Shown piece by piece: positions 49,422 to 62,160 of a DNA stretch of 64,000 bases. The translations under genes and the position numbers were made by a program. The notes under the pieces were generated by a model. That model made no database searches. It was not told the DNA's origin and saw only the letters and a program-made list of their open reading frames with translations. Each line of letters starts with the position of its first letter. Within the stretch, counting starts at the first letter, position 1. Origin of the DNA: Azadirachta indica (lineage: Eukaryota > Streptophyta > Magnoliopsida > Sapindales > Meliaceae); the NCBI GenBank assembly GCA_022749755.1, contig CM040452.1:8078350-8142349 (forward strand), in the 5' to 3' direction.

Positions 49422-50555
49422 CATATAAATATGCAAGCTTATGGTTGCTTTTGTTCTTGAACATTATTAATAGAAAATCAAAACATTCATTAAGCATCAC
49501 AACTTGATCCCGGTTGTAATAAAAGATAATGAAAAACAAAAAATGAAAACAAAATTTTTATTGCACATGAGGATTGTCCTCCCCATATAAAACTATAGAA
49601 TAAGTGCTTATTAGATTGATTAGTTCCTATAATTTTGAAAATGTGTATTAAAATCTCAATTTATTAAAAAAGATGATTATACGTATCTTATGAATAATAG
49701 TTATTCGACAAAAATAACTATTAAATCTTTAAAATTTGACGAAATACAATATATTTATTTAAAATACATTAATAAAATTTTTAGCATATTAGTAATATAA
49801 TATTTACTCATATATTATAAATGTACATATTTTGTGAATAAAATTTTATTTGAATTATAACATAACCGTAAATATTGCACAATGATATAATTAATTTATA
49901 AATTAATACCTATTTATACTTCATTTTATTTATTTTCTAATATGTAATTAATGTTAAATTGTTAATATAAATAAATTTATATTTTAGTTATAACATATTA
50001 ATAAATATTTAATTATCAATATGTTATAAAATAATATCTATCATTAATCTTATATTGATTTTTAGATAGGAATTTAAAATAATTTTCTCACGAAACTACC
50101 TGTAAATAAGAGTATAATGATTATCTTTTAGTATATTGGAATCTTAATGTTGTTTTTGAACTATTTAGACTAATAAGTCCAATAGACAAAACCTCATAAA
50201 TCTCTAAATCCTTATCAATGGAAAGAAAATCTCTATAATTACTCACTCATCATATTCCAAGTGTTGATAGCTCTCTTTTTTATGGTGTTAAATTCTTAAG
50301 CCACCATTATATTACAAATTATTATGATCATAATTGGACTACTAAATTATAATTTTGTCATCAAAAAATACATAATGATATCAGTTATAGTGGCCCACTA
50401 AACCATAATTTGTAACCTAAAATATAAAAGAATATTTATAGTCTACAACTATATAATGATCAATTAATTAGGATATAATGTATTTTGAAATGCACAAAAT
50501 ATCTAATAATTCCTCTATTTCAAAATACACTGAATATTTACTATAGAAGTTATAA
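49422..50555. other. Distal upstream DNA and inverted spacer fragment
   Basis: Duplicate of 16836-17966, ending at the same junction with the palindromic element. No gene. Confidence 0.55.
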
Positions 50556-51745
50556 CGACTAAATATATTTTTAATTTGTTATTTCAATAGAAAATTTGGA
50601 AAATAAAATATTATTAAAAAAATTTAAACAATGAGTTAGATTAAACTCGTGTTAAAATATTCATATCTTTTTTTTCTTTTTTCTACAATAAATTTGATAT
50701 TTAATTATTAAAAGGATTTTGAAATATATTTTAACATTTTATTCTTATATTAATATTTTTATTTAAAAGATTATATTAAATTTATTATATTTTCTTGAGA
50801 AAAATTATGAAAATATAAATAAAAAAGTAAAAAAAAAGAAAAAAATTTAGTATCATTTGTTAATAGAATTAGTAATTAAATATATTTTATATCTTATTAA
50901 CCAATATAATTTTATTTTAATTAAAAAATAGAAAAAGAAGAAATTTTTTGATTATTTTATTTTTAATATATATAACATGTATTTATTGTTTATATTTTTA
51001 TATATATTTTTAAAAATATAATAAATTTAACATAATTTTTATTCTTATAATAATATTTTTTTTTATTTAATTATTAAAAAAAATTTTAAAACATATTTTA
51101 ATGTTTTATTCTTATAATAATATTTTTATCTAAAAGATTATATTAAATTTATTATATTTTTTTTTTTGAGAAAAATTATGGAAATATAAATAAAAAAATT
51201 AAAAAAAAAATTAGTGTCATTTGTTAGTAGAATTAGTAACTAGATATATTTTATTGACCAATATAATTTAATTTTAATTAAAAAATAGAAAAAGAAAAAA
51301 TTTTTTATTATTTTTATTTGTAATATATATAATATGTATTTATTGTTTATATTTTTACATATTTTTAAAAAATATAATAAATTTAACATAATTTTTTAAA
51401 TAAATATATTACATGTAAAAATAAAACGTTAAAAAATATTTCAATTAAATTTTTTAATCATTAAATATTTATTATTATAAAAGTGAAAGTAAAGGATTAG
51501 AAATATTTTAACATATGAGTATAACTTATTTCATTATTTAAATTTTTTTAATAATTGTACTTTTTAAACTTTTTTATTAAAATAACAAATTAAAAAATTT
51601 ATTTATCGATGAATATATTGTGAAAAAATATTGAAAATATATGAAAATATAAATAAAAATATAAACAATAAATACATGTTATATATATATATATTACAAA
51701 AATAAAAATAATAACAAATTTTCTTCTTGTTCTATTTCTTAATAA
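50556..51745. mobile_element. Palindromic Mutator-like element, internal fragment
   Basis: Matches 17967-19132. The segmental duplication ends here near TCTATTTCTTAA, and the sequence jumps into NAC exon 2. Confidence 0.6.
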
Positions 51746-51751
51746 AAATAA

Positions 51752-52320
51752 TAACCCTTCTGTGCCTATTCTCTAAATGTGTAAAGAAGTACCTCTTCTT
51801 GTGACCAGACTCGATTCCTGAATCTGTATTTGTATATTATATATATATATAAATTTTGAAAACTCGATTGTGTTTTTAGTACATAACAATTATTAAAGCA
51901 TATGGTAAGCATTAATTTTTATGATAAATATTAAAGCATATTATTTTTTATTTATATTTAATATCTAAGTATTTAGTTCAACAACAATCGAAACTTTAAA
52001 ATCACAAAAGTAATAATTTTAAAACTTTGATATCTCAATCTTAAACACACACACGCCTTTCACAACCACAACTTTTATTAAAAAGGAAAAATTAAAATTT
52101 GTTTATCATCAAACAACAAAAAATTGGAGATACATAAACGTACGTACTTACCATAGATCTCTTCAGGCTTTTGGCCGTAAAAATTTGTATCTGATATAAA
52201 TTTGAAACCTTCATCATGAGTTAAACTGGCTTGCTTATAACTGAGTAGTGTCATAATATCTGAGTTGGTTGGATCAAATACCCCTCCAAGATAATGTACT
52301 TTGCCATCTGATGAGCCCAT
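51752..52320 (-). pseudogene. NAC copy H (type 1), truncated in exon 2
   Basis: Exon 1 is intact at 52320-52152 (MGSSDGKVHYLGGVFDPTNSD ... TNFYGQKPEEIY) with donor G|GTAAGT. Exon 2 begins at 51823 after ACAG and reads SGIESGHKKRYFFTHLENRH. It is cut after 72 bases at about 51752, where palindromic element sequence takes over. Subdomains C to E and exon 3 are missing. Confidence 0.85.
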
Positions 52321-52909
52321 TGAATTGTTCTTCACAAAAACTACGAATAATTCTCTTGCAAGAGTGGTTGATTATTATTGTTATCTATGCTTGAAGCTGC
52401 AAAGATCTGATATATATATAGCTGACATTTTATTAATATTTGTTAATTAGAATTGAATTGAAATAAAAATTTCAACTATGATAATAAAGCATTTGCTAAT
52501 GCGAATATAATTGCACTGTAATAAACAATTTTAACCAAATTATGAGATTATATTTTTAAGCTTTGGTAGCCATGGCCAAGTTTTTCTGGTAAATGATGCC
52601 AGCTATATACACACACTAATTGTCTAATTAGCAATTAGAATGGTGCTGCAATAACCTCTTTGAATAAGATTATGGAAACCTTTTATTACATTTTATTATT
52701 TCTTGAAAAAATATTGTATTGGAAATAGTAATTTGTTACAAATAATATTTATGAATTTGGTTCAAAAAGTATTATAGAAATCGTTTCCACTTTAGAATCC
52801 AATTGTATTTCAACTTTATACATAGTAGCAGAGAATATGATTAGTATATAAATATGCAAGCTTATCGTTGCTTTTGTTCTTGAACATTATTTATCGGAAA
52901 TATAAATGG
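52321..52909 (-). promoter_or_regulatory. 5' flank of NAC copy H
   Basis: Type 1 upstream region, nearly the same as 63718-64000 and 28331-28660. The block reads TTTGGTAGCCATGGCCAAG, a deletion variant also seen in copy J (TTTGGCAGCCATGGCCAAG). Confidence 0.55.
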
Positions 52910-53777
52910 TAGGGTAAATTCCATTTTTTCTCTTAAGGGTTTTGCAAATACCCACTTCCCCCGTCAGATTTAAAAAATTACCCGTTAGATCCTCCTGCCA
53001 ACTTTAATAACGGCAAAATTTAAATCTCAGGGGTAAAAAAGTAATTAAGCAGCACATACACAATAAAATTCTATTTAAATTATCAAATTAGCAAAACAAT
53101 CAATAAATAAATTGTGAAATTAATAATAAATAATAAAATTAACAAAACGATAAATAATAAAGTATTAAATCATTAAATTAACGAACTAAAAAGTAAATAA
53201 TCATAAATTAACAATATATAACACAATTAACAAAATAATAAATCATTAAATTAACAAATAAATAAATCATAAAATTAACAGTAAATAATAAAATTAACAA
53301 AATAATAAATCATTGAATCATTAAATTAACAAATAAATAAAAAATCATAAAATTAACAATAAATGATAAAAATTAAGAAAATAATAAATCATTAAATTGA
53401 CAAATAAATAAATAAATAAATTATAAAATTAACAAAATAATAAATCATTAAGTTAAGTAGTTAATAAATAAATCATAAAATTAACAACAAATAAAAAAAA
53501 TAAATCATTAAGTTATCTAATAAATAAACCATTAAATTAACAATAAATAATAAAATTAACAAAATAATAAAATTTAATAAATAATAAAATTAACAATAAA
53601 TATTAAGAATATTAATATTTAATAAAATAATAAAGTGAGGTCATAGGAGTATTCTTGTAAAAGTACAAATTTACCGTTATATGATTTGACAGAAGGACCT
53701 AATGGGTAATTTTTTAAATCTGGGAGGGTAACTAGGTATTTGCAAGTACCTTAAGGGGGAAAAGGGAATTTGCCCTT
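52910..53777. mobile_element. AT-rich TIR element E6
   Basis: Same family as E1, with termini AGGGTAAATTCC ... GGGAATTTGCCCTT and the inner inverted block GTTAGATCCTCCTG / AGAAGGACCTAATGGG. Closest to E3. Confidence 0.65.
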
Positions 53778-55480
53778 GCATATAAATATGCAAGCTTATG
53801 GTTGCTTTTGTTCTTGAACATTATTAATAGAAAATCAAAACATTCATTAGCATCACAACTTGATCCCGGTTGTAATCAAAATTTCCATTGCACATAACGA
53901 TACTCCTCCCCATATAAAACTATAGAATAAGTGCTTATTAGGTTGATTACTTTCGATGATTTCGAAAACACATATTAAAATTTTAATTTATTAAAAAAGA
54001 TGATTATACGTTCTCGTATGAATAACAGTTATTTGACAAAAATAACTATTAAATTTTTAAAATTTGACAAAATACAATATATTTATTTAAAATACGTTAA
54101 TAAAATTTTTAGCACATTAGTAATATAAATTTTACTCATATATTATAAATTTACATATTTTATGAATAACATTTTATTTGAATTATAACATAACCGTAAA
54201 TATTGCACAATGATATAATTAATTTATAAATTAATTTCTATTTATACTTCATTTTTTTTTTATTTTCTAATACGTAATTAATGTTAAATTGTTAATATAA
54301 ATAAATTTATATTTTAGTTATAACATATTAATAAATATTTAATTATCAATATGTTATAAAATAATATCTATCATTAATCTTATATTTACTTTTAGATAGA
54401 AATTTCAAATAATTTTCTCAGGTAACTACCAGTAGATAAGAGTATAATGATTATCTTTTAGTATATTAGAATCTTAATGGTGCTTTTGAACTATTTAAAC
54501 TAATAAGTCCAATAGATAAAACCTCATAAATCTCTAAATCCTTATCAATGGAAAGAAAATCTTTATAATTTCTCATCATATTCCAAGTGTTGATAGCTCT
54601 CTTTTTCATGGTGTTAAATTCTTAAGCCACCATTATATTACAAATTATTATTATCATAATTGGACTACTAAATTATAATTTTGTCACTAAAAAATACATA
54701 ATGATATTAGTTATAGTGGCCCATTAAACTTTAATTTGTAACCTAAAATATAAAGGAATATTTATAGTCTACATATATATATATAATGATCAATTAATTA
54801 GGATATAATGTATTTTGAAATACACAAAATATCCAACAATTCCTCTATTTCAAAATACATTGAATATTTACTAGAGAAGTTGTTAGAATCTGATCTATAT
54901 ATGCTAGAGCTTTCAGACTGCAAACCAACAATTGGAGAGTTAATGGTATTTTTAAGAGCTTGCTAAAACATAATATTTCTATGAACTAATATCCTTTTCC
55001 ATAATGTAAAGGACTAGCTACCCACATTGAATTCTTTGTAGTAAGCTGTTATGCAGTTTGACACTTTAATGGTCATGTGCCTGCCTGAAATTCATCAATG
55101 CTCTGGAGATGTTTGCTTAAGCTCTCTCATAAGAATCGACTCAATTATACATTTATGTAGGTGAAACTCCATCAAGTGTGTCCCACAGCTTAACATATCA
55201 AAAATGCAATATTTGGACTATAGAGTTCATTAACAGTATAAAATATCATCTTTTTAATTTAATACAATTAAGCACTATCTTGCTATAAGAGTCTCTTAAA
55301 ATATTAAAGTATAATATTGATAGCGCTATAAGATAATAAGTGACTTGTCTTTATTTTTATGAACTTACTTCATAGGATCTCGAATTATGTTTGTTGTGTT
55401 ACCGTCACCTTTCTCTTATGTCTTTACTATAGTCCTCTCCGCTTTAGCCTCAAACATCCTTAACTCTACATTTAATGCGC
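53778..55480. other. Distal upstream DNA and complete inverted spacer
   Basis: From about 54550 to 55480 this is the reverse complement of the conserved spacer. For example, GTGTCCCACAGCTTAACATAT and GTTGTTAGAATCTGATCTAT mirror 23100-23130 and 23420-23440. It shows that the spacer is the native upstream DNA of type 1 genes. No convincing gene. Confidence 0.55.
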
Positions 55481-55780
55481 ATTTAGTTTGGCTTTTTCAT
55501 TGGCCAAAGTAACTTTTTTAATCATAAAAATATTTTTAAATTTTTTTAATGTCATTTGGTTGACACTAAAAAAAAGTTTTTAGAAATTAAAAAAAGTTAT
55601 TTTCCTTCTACCGAAAGAAACCCAAAATTTGAGTTTTTGGTAGTAGAGTTTCTCTAATTTTGTCAAAAAGTAAAATTGTCTAAAACACTATTATTTTATT
55701 TTAAAAATTTTATATTATTTCTTTAAAATAAAACATTAGAAATTCGTCTATTAAAGTAATTACTCAACTTTATATATGTC
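55481..55780. mobile_element. MITE-like fragment, inverted
   Basis: Reverse-complement relative of 24190-24598 (CATTTAGTTTGGCTTTTTCATTGG..., CTACCGAAAGAAACCC), truncated on its right side. Confidence 0.45.
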
Positions 55781-56540
55781 ATAATTTCTCGCAAAACGTA
55801 TACATTTGATGCAATTACGAGTGTGATTGGATAAATATTGTGTTTAAATTTGATCCTATATTTTATAATATTGTAGTTCACAAATTGGCGTGATGGGTCC
55901 TTAATTATATCTCAATTAATCTGCTACTTAATTATATCTCAATTTTATTGCATCAAATTTAAAATAATCAGGTAACTGTAATCTCTATTTTTTTAAAGTT
56001 TATATAAAAAATAAAATTTCGTAAATTTTCAATATTCTTTTATTATCTTATTTCTTTTCATTTAATTGACGTTCATCAAAATATATAATATACACATGTC
56101 ATAATTTCTCACAAAACGATATACATTTGATGCAATTTAAAGAGTGTGATTGGATAAATATTGTGTTTAAATTTGATCCTGTATCTTGTAACATTATAGA
56201 TCATAAATTGGCCTGATGGTCCTTTGGTTCAATGAATGATATTAATTCCATTAAAAATGAAAACAACCAAAAAAGAGAAAATGACTTCAATAACTCATTG
56301 CATTTAATTAATTTATAAAATCGCAAATAAACACAAAACCAACTACTTGGGGATACAAATCAAATCCCTTATTGAACCTAATTTATCCACTCGTCTTAGC
56401 TATAGTCATTAGTGAATCAATGGCAACAGTTAAAAAAAAAAAAGAGAAAAATAGGTAGTAAGCATTTCTTTTTTTTATTCTTCTGGACACAATTAACTCT
56501 AATAATTTTAGCTATCGTTAACACCACCCTTGTTCGATTT
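55781..56540. other. 3' flank of NAC copy I with partial tandem duplication
   Basis: The block ATGTCATAATTTCTCGCAAAACG ... TTGGCGTGATGGGTCC (55787-55895) recurs at 56096-56225, so part of the 3' flank is doubled. No gene. Confidence 0.55.
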
Positions 56541-57466
56541 TCAATCTCGAGAGGAGTTGTAGAGAGCACAGAGTGCTAATTGAGATCGCTGCAACAAAAT
56601 ATATAGAATCAGGAATCATCATAATTTGTGAAAATAATTAATTAAAAATATTCGCATTATATGTCACATACATTTTGACCAGCTGGCGTATACTCCTTCA
56701 TAAGCCACTGAGTTTTTTCACTGGATGCATTATAGTAAGCACATAACTTCTCTAAAATATTTTCATGTTTGGCTGCAATATTTTTAGATGATCCTGTCAT
56801 TCTCCAACATCCTTCACTTGAAATTTGTCTATTGATAACCCCTCCGTGCTTATACTGTAAATATGTGAAGAAGTACCTCTTCTTTTGACCAGACTCATTT
56901 CCTGAATCTATGTTTCACATGCATAAATAAGAAAAGTCAATTTTATTTTTAGTATATAACAATCATTAAAGCATATGATAAGCACTAACTTTTAGAGGGA
57001 ATATTTACTTTTTCTAATTTATATTTAATATCTAATGATTCAAATTGACAACAATTTTAACTTCAAAATCACAAAAATTATAATTTTAAATTGTATAATA
57101 TCTCATTTTTAAACATAATATATGTCCTAAATCACACAAGAAAAAAAAAAAGGTGATTTTGCATGATTTACCTATGATATTGTGTTTGCCTATACATGTG
57201 TTCTACAAGCACAACTATTATCAGAAAAGAAAAATAAAAATTTGTTTATCATCAAACAAGAAAAAATTAGAGATATGGAAACGTATTTACTTACTGTAGA
57301 GCTCTTCGGGTTCATGATCGTAAAAATTTATATTTTCTAATATAAAATCAAAACTTTCATCATCAGTCGAACCAGCTTGCTTATTCCTGAGTAGCTTCGC
57401 AATTTCTAAATTGTTTGGATCAAATACAAATCCATCACAAAGTATTTTGTCATTTGATGAGGCCAT
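56541..57466 (-). CDS. Intact short NAC-domain protein, copy I (type 2, 151 aa)
   Basis: Putative NAC-family transcription factor acting in the nucleus. Exons are 57466-57295, 56907-56672 and 56588-56541 (456 nt). Donors are A|GTAAGT and AAT|GTATGT; acceptors are CATAG and TTGCAG; all junctions keep frame. The start is a true ATG at the position used throughout the family. Residues 1-57 (MASSNDKILCDGFVFDPNNLE ... NINFYDHEPEELY) match NAC subdomains A and B. Exon 2 supplies KKRYFFTYLQYKHGG, CWRMTGSSKNIA and KTQWLMKEY (C and D). Exon 3 supplies LALCALYNSSRD (E) and a stop. Compared with ordinary NAC factors it lacks the activation region after the domain, and subdomain A is reduced. The GN..VGVKK equivalent is weak (HENILEKLC). 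It may be a dimerising or dominant-negative short NAC, a diverging gene, or a young pseudogene without visible lesions. Confidence 0.7.
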
Positions 57467-58150
57467 TGGAATTGTTCTTCACAAAAACTAGATGTTCTCT
57501 TGAATGACTGGTTAATTATTTGTTTCTACGCTTACTACAATGGTCTAGTTATAATATATATAACTGACATTCTGTTTTAATATTTGTTATATAGAATCGA
57601 ATTGAAATAAAAATTTTGAATTGGATTATGATAATTAAAATATTTGCTAATTAGAATATAATTGCACTGCTATAAATAATTTTAACCAAATTATGAGATT
57701 ATATGTGTTTCTAAGCTCTGGCTGCAGCCATGGCCAAGTTTTGTAAATGCTAGCTGTGTGTACACATTAATTGTCTTAGCAATTAGAATGGAGCTGCAAT
57801 AACCTCTTTGAATGAGATTTTGAAAACTTTTTATTATATTTTATTATGTCTTGAAAAAATATTGTATTAGAAACAGTAATTTTTCACAAATTATATTTAT
57901 GAATTTGATTCAAAAAATATTGTAGAAATTGATTCAACTTTATAATTAAATTGTATTTCAACTTTATATGCAGTTGGAGAAAATATAATTAGTATATAAA
58001 TCCACAAGCTTATGGTTGCTTTTTTCCTTGAACATTATTAACAGAAAATAAAAGTATTTATTAACCATCTCAGTTGATATAAAAGATAATAGGTTAATAA
58101 AAAAAATGAAAACAAAAGGCCTATTGCACATAAGGGTACAGTACTAATAT
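57467..58150 (-). promoter_or_regulatory. 5' flank of NAC copy I
   Basis: Conserved type 2 upstream region with GGCTGCAGCCATGGCCAAG near 57719-57737 and the CCTTGAACATTATTAACAG block near 58026. It ends in ACTAATAT (58143-58150), the target duplication of H4. Confidence 0.5.
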
Positions 58151-60378
58151 TAGGGATGCCAATTTTCTCTGCAGAATCCGGGGCTCTTCCTGTTCATGGT
58201 AGAGAGTAGAAAATTTTTTTCAAAAATTCAGGGATTAGGTCAGATTCAAGGACAAAAAATGATTCTTACTCTAAAATCAAGTCGGGGACGAAGATAAGCC
58301 TTTTTCTGCGGCCCGTCCCCGATTCTCCAAATGTAAATTCAAAATTTCTGTGGATTTTTATGTAAGCATCTATTTCATATGATAAATAATTATAAAAGCG
58401 TTATAGTATTTATTTTAGTCAAACAAGGCTTTTAAAAAGGTTTATAATTTTTTAATTTGGTCAATTAAATTTTTCTAATTTTCTTTTTCTTTTAATATTT
58501 CATTTTCTAAGAATGATTTAATACATTTTTCTAATTTTATCAATTCTACGAAAAAATTAGATAATAATTTACTAATACAATTTATTCAATTTTCTATTTA
58601 TTTAGGTTAATAAAAGCATCAATCAAATTTGATATTTTGGGCTAATACAATTTTTATTAGCTCTAACATCTTACATAAACTATCTCAATCAAATTGATTA
58701 TTGCTATCATTTATTTTATTTTTAACAATTAATTAAAGAATATATTATTTTGATGATATATGACATGGCGATTCCCATATAAATAATTAATTAATTCATT
58801 ATTAAAAAGACATAAAGATGTAATTTGTATTATGATATTCGATAAAAGAATAAAAATTAATGATATATCTTTTAATGAAAAATTAAAAATTGATAATTGT
58901 TTCAGCTGATTTTTTTTAATACTTTATGTATGTAATCAAGTCAATAAATTTAGTACTTTAAATAGGTTTTTATAATACGAGATTTTTATCAATATACTCT
59001 TTATTTTTAAAAATTTTATATTATGTATATAATTAATTGTTAATTTAAAACAATTCAGATTTCATACTTATAATTACCAATCATTTTGTATAAATGTGTT
59101 TAAAATTTTATTATTATTATTAGTTGTAAATAGAAAATTATTAAATATTAATTATAAGTTGTAGAATTAATATTATAAATTTTTTATTTTTACTTCTTTC
59201 CATAACTTAACTAAGGGTTTTAATAAGATACAATACTAATTATAATAAGAAATTTTGACTCGTCACATTTTGATCATAACTTACTTAAGCATTTTAGATA
59301 TCTATTTAATGTAAAATTATAAATACATAATATGATGATTAATTATACTTATTTATAATAACAAATATATTAACAAATACAACTAATTAAATAAATTTTT
59401 ATAAAAGTGTTCGAAAAATCATACAATAATATATTAATCATAATTTACATCAAATGTTATATCATGTCTAAAAATTACATACAAGCTTTATAATTTATAA
59501 TAATAAACTATATCAATACATTTTTTAAGATACATTTTTCTTTTTCATCAATAGTTTGTGTTATAAGCGAAGTGTTATCTGTGAAGTTGTATTGAAGATT
59601 AAATTAATGATCGTTGTCAATTACCATATTTTTAACAATTAATTTACGAAAAAATTAAATATTTATTTTTATTATATCATTTTTTATGCGTGAAATGGTG
59701 ATTTCACGTGTGAAAAAGTAATATACTATTACTAAGAATATGTAAAACTTTAATTTGTATTATGAGATTTCATAAAAAAAAAAAAATATTGATGATATAT
59801 TTTTTAATAACAAATTAAAAATTTTATAATTGTAGGAGATATATTTTGTTAAATATTTTAATATGTAATCAAGTCAATAAGTTTAACATTTGAAAAACAT
59901 TTTTGTGATACCTCGGACTTGTATCAATATAATCTTTATTTTTGAGAATTTTTATTGTATTAAAATATAATAATTTTATAATTTAAAAACAATTCAAATT
60001 TAATAGTTATAATTACCAATATAAATAAAAATAATATTTAATTATTCATAAATTATACAATTATTTTATATTAATAATAAGATAAATTAAATATTTATTG
60101 TTTGTTAAATATATTTCATTTACATATTTTGATGAGTAAATTATAATGGTGCAGTAGTAAGGTAATTTTATATATTTGTCCAAGTCCTGTGTTCAAGTAA
60201 AAATGACTATATTTTTTAGGGGCCCACGGGTATACTTAGCCCAAATCGGGCATATCCTTGCCCTGCCCCTATTTTACCCAAACTAGGGATGGGTTGGGGA
60301 TGGGAATGAGCTGGGCCTAGTGAGGACGGGGCTGAGGATTAGGGTCCCTGACTCATCCTCGCCTCATTGCCATCCCTA
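58151..60378. mobile_element. hAT-like non-autonomous element H4
   Basis: TAGGGATGCCAAT ... ATTGCCATCCCTA inverted termini, flanked by ACTAATAT and TCTAATAT (60379-60386). GC-rich subterminal regions contain GGGGACGAAGATAAG and ATGGGTTGGGGATGGG. No transposase. It occupies the same position relative to its NAC gene as H1-H3. Confidence 0.78.
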
Positions 60379-61375
60379 TCTAATATAGAATCCTAAAACA
60401 ACTAAACAATTTTTGTTAAATTTTGCTAATCTTTTATCAAAAACCATTAAATATTGTTAATAATGTTAGAGGCTGAAGAGTAAGGGACAATGTATAAGAT
60501 ATAAAATAAAGGTGAATGTAACCTTCTATATAATTAGAGAGCCCACGAAATAAGTGCATAGCGGTAAAAAATAAGTCACCTGTTTTATTATAACACTATC
60601 AATAATATACTTAAGTGTGTTAAATGACACCTATAGCTGGATAGTACTTAACTATGTTGAATTAAAAGTGTGAGCTTTTGCACTCTAAATGAACTTCGTA
60701 GCCCAAATATTATATAGCGATATGTTTGAACTGTGGAAGACACTTGATGGAGATTCACCTATATAAATGTAGAATTAAGTCAGTGCTTGTGAGAGTCTAG
60801 GCAAGCATATCTGTGACATTGATCAATTTCATACCGGCACATGACCATCAAAGTGTCAAACTACCTAACAACTTACAATAGAGAATTCAATATAGGTAGA
60901 CAGTCCTAGGAATCATACAAAGGGTTACTGCTTCTTATAAATTTATATTTTACCAAGTTCTTGTAAGATACAATTAGTTGTCTAATTGTTACTTCATAGT
61001 CTAAAAGCACCACTATATATACATTGTATTCTAACAAGTTTTGTAGTAACTGTTCATTGTATTTTGAAATAGAGGGATTATCAAAAATTTTGTTTGTTTC
61101 AAATATCCTGATTAATTGACCATTATGTAGACTATAAATATTGCAATCATTATTTCATTTTTCCTTTATATTTTATGTTGTAAATTATGATCATTTCTTA
61201 GTTATAAAGTTATAATTTCATGGTCAAATTATGAAAATATTAATTTGTAATGTAAAGGTGACCTAATAATTTCTTACTACTGAAAAAGAGAGTGATCGGC
61301 ACTAGCAATGTGACGAAATATTATAGAAATTTCCTCTCTGTATAATTATTACTAAAAAATAATAATTGTAGTGCA
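60379..61375. other. Conserved NAC intergenic spacer, copy 4
   Basis: More diverged paralogue of 22770-23790. The minus-strand frame is interrupted. No supported gene. Confidence 0.5.
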
Positions 61376-62160
61376 TCCTTATGTGTAATAGACCTTTGTT
61401 TTCATTTTTTTTCCTTTTCAAACTCTTGCTTTTATTGTTCTTTATGTCAATCAGGATCAAATAATGATATTTAATGAATTGTTTGACTTTCTGTTGATGA
61501 TATTCAAGAACAAAAGCAACCATAATCTTGCAAATTTATGTACCATTTATATTTTGTTCTTCTATATATAAAGTTGAAATACATTTGAAGTCTAAAGTTG
61601 AAACGATTAATTTCTATAATACTTTTTGAATTAAATTGAAAAATATAATTTTTAACAAATTACTTTTTCTAAATAAAATATTATTCCAAGGCATAACAAA
61701 ATATAATAAAAGAGGTTCATAATCTCATTCAAAGAGGTTGTTGTAATACCATTGTAATCGGTAAGACAATTCGTGTGTTCATATATACTCAGCATTTACC
61801 AAATTCAGCCACAACTGCAGCTGAGAGGTTACAAATATAATGTCATAATTTGGTTAGAATCATTTATTGTAGTGCAATTACATTGTGATTGGCAAATACA
61901 TTTTTTCGTAATCGAATTCAAAATGCTTACTTCGATTCAATTCTAATTAAGACATATTAAAAATAGAATGTCATTTATATATATTACAACCAGGTTCAAG
62001 CATAGATTAAAAAAACAAAATCAATCTTTCAAGAGAATTCGTAGTTTTTGTGAAGAACAATTTCAACGTCCTTACCAGATCGGCGGTAAAATATATGTCC
62101 ATGGAACAGGATTTTTTCATGATTTAATCCAATAAACTGAAGACTAGTTTTGAAAACTTC
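61376..62160 (+). pseudogene. Inverted type 1 NAC promoter and exon 1 relic
   Basis: Plus-strand mirror of the type 1 upstream region (CACAACTGCAGCTGAGAGG, CGTAGTTTTTGTGAAGAACAA). The start codon is now ACG (about 62067) and the short frame is broken. It lacks the MITE-like insertion present in the other three relics, so it shows the empty site (TAAGACAATTCGTGTGTTC). Confidence 0.6.

Larger units (their letters stand above)
38468..51742. repeat. Segmental duplication, copy 2
   Basis: Partner of 5957-19132. Its left edge lies inside an intact copia, so this copy keeps the original context on the left. Its right edge joins NAC exon 2 at about 51745, while copy 1 continues through the palindromic element, so copy 1 keeps the original context on the right. 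Confidence 0.85.

Noticed and set aside
61302..61523. 73-codon minus-strand frame
   Set aside because: Covers spacer and inverted promoter DNA, low complexity, not conserved in the other spacers.
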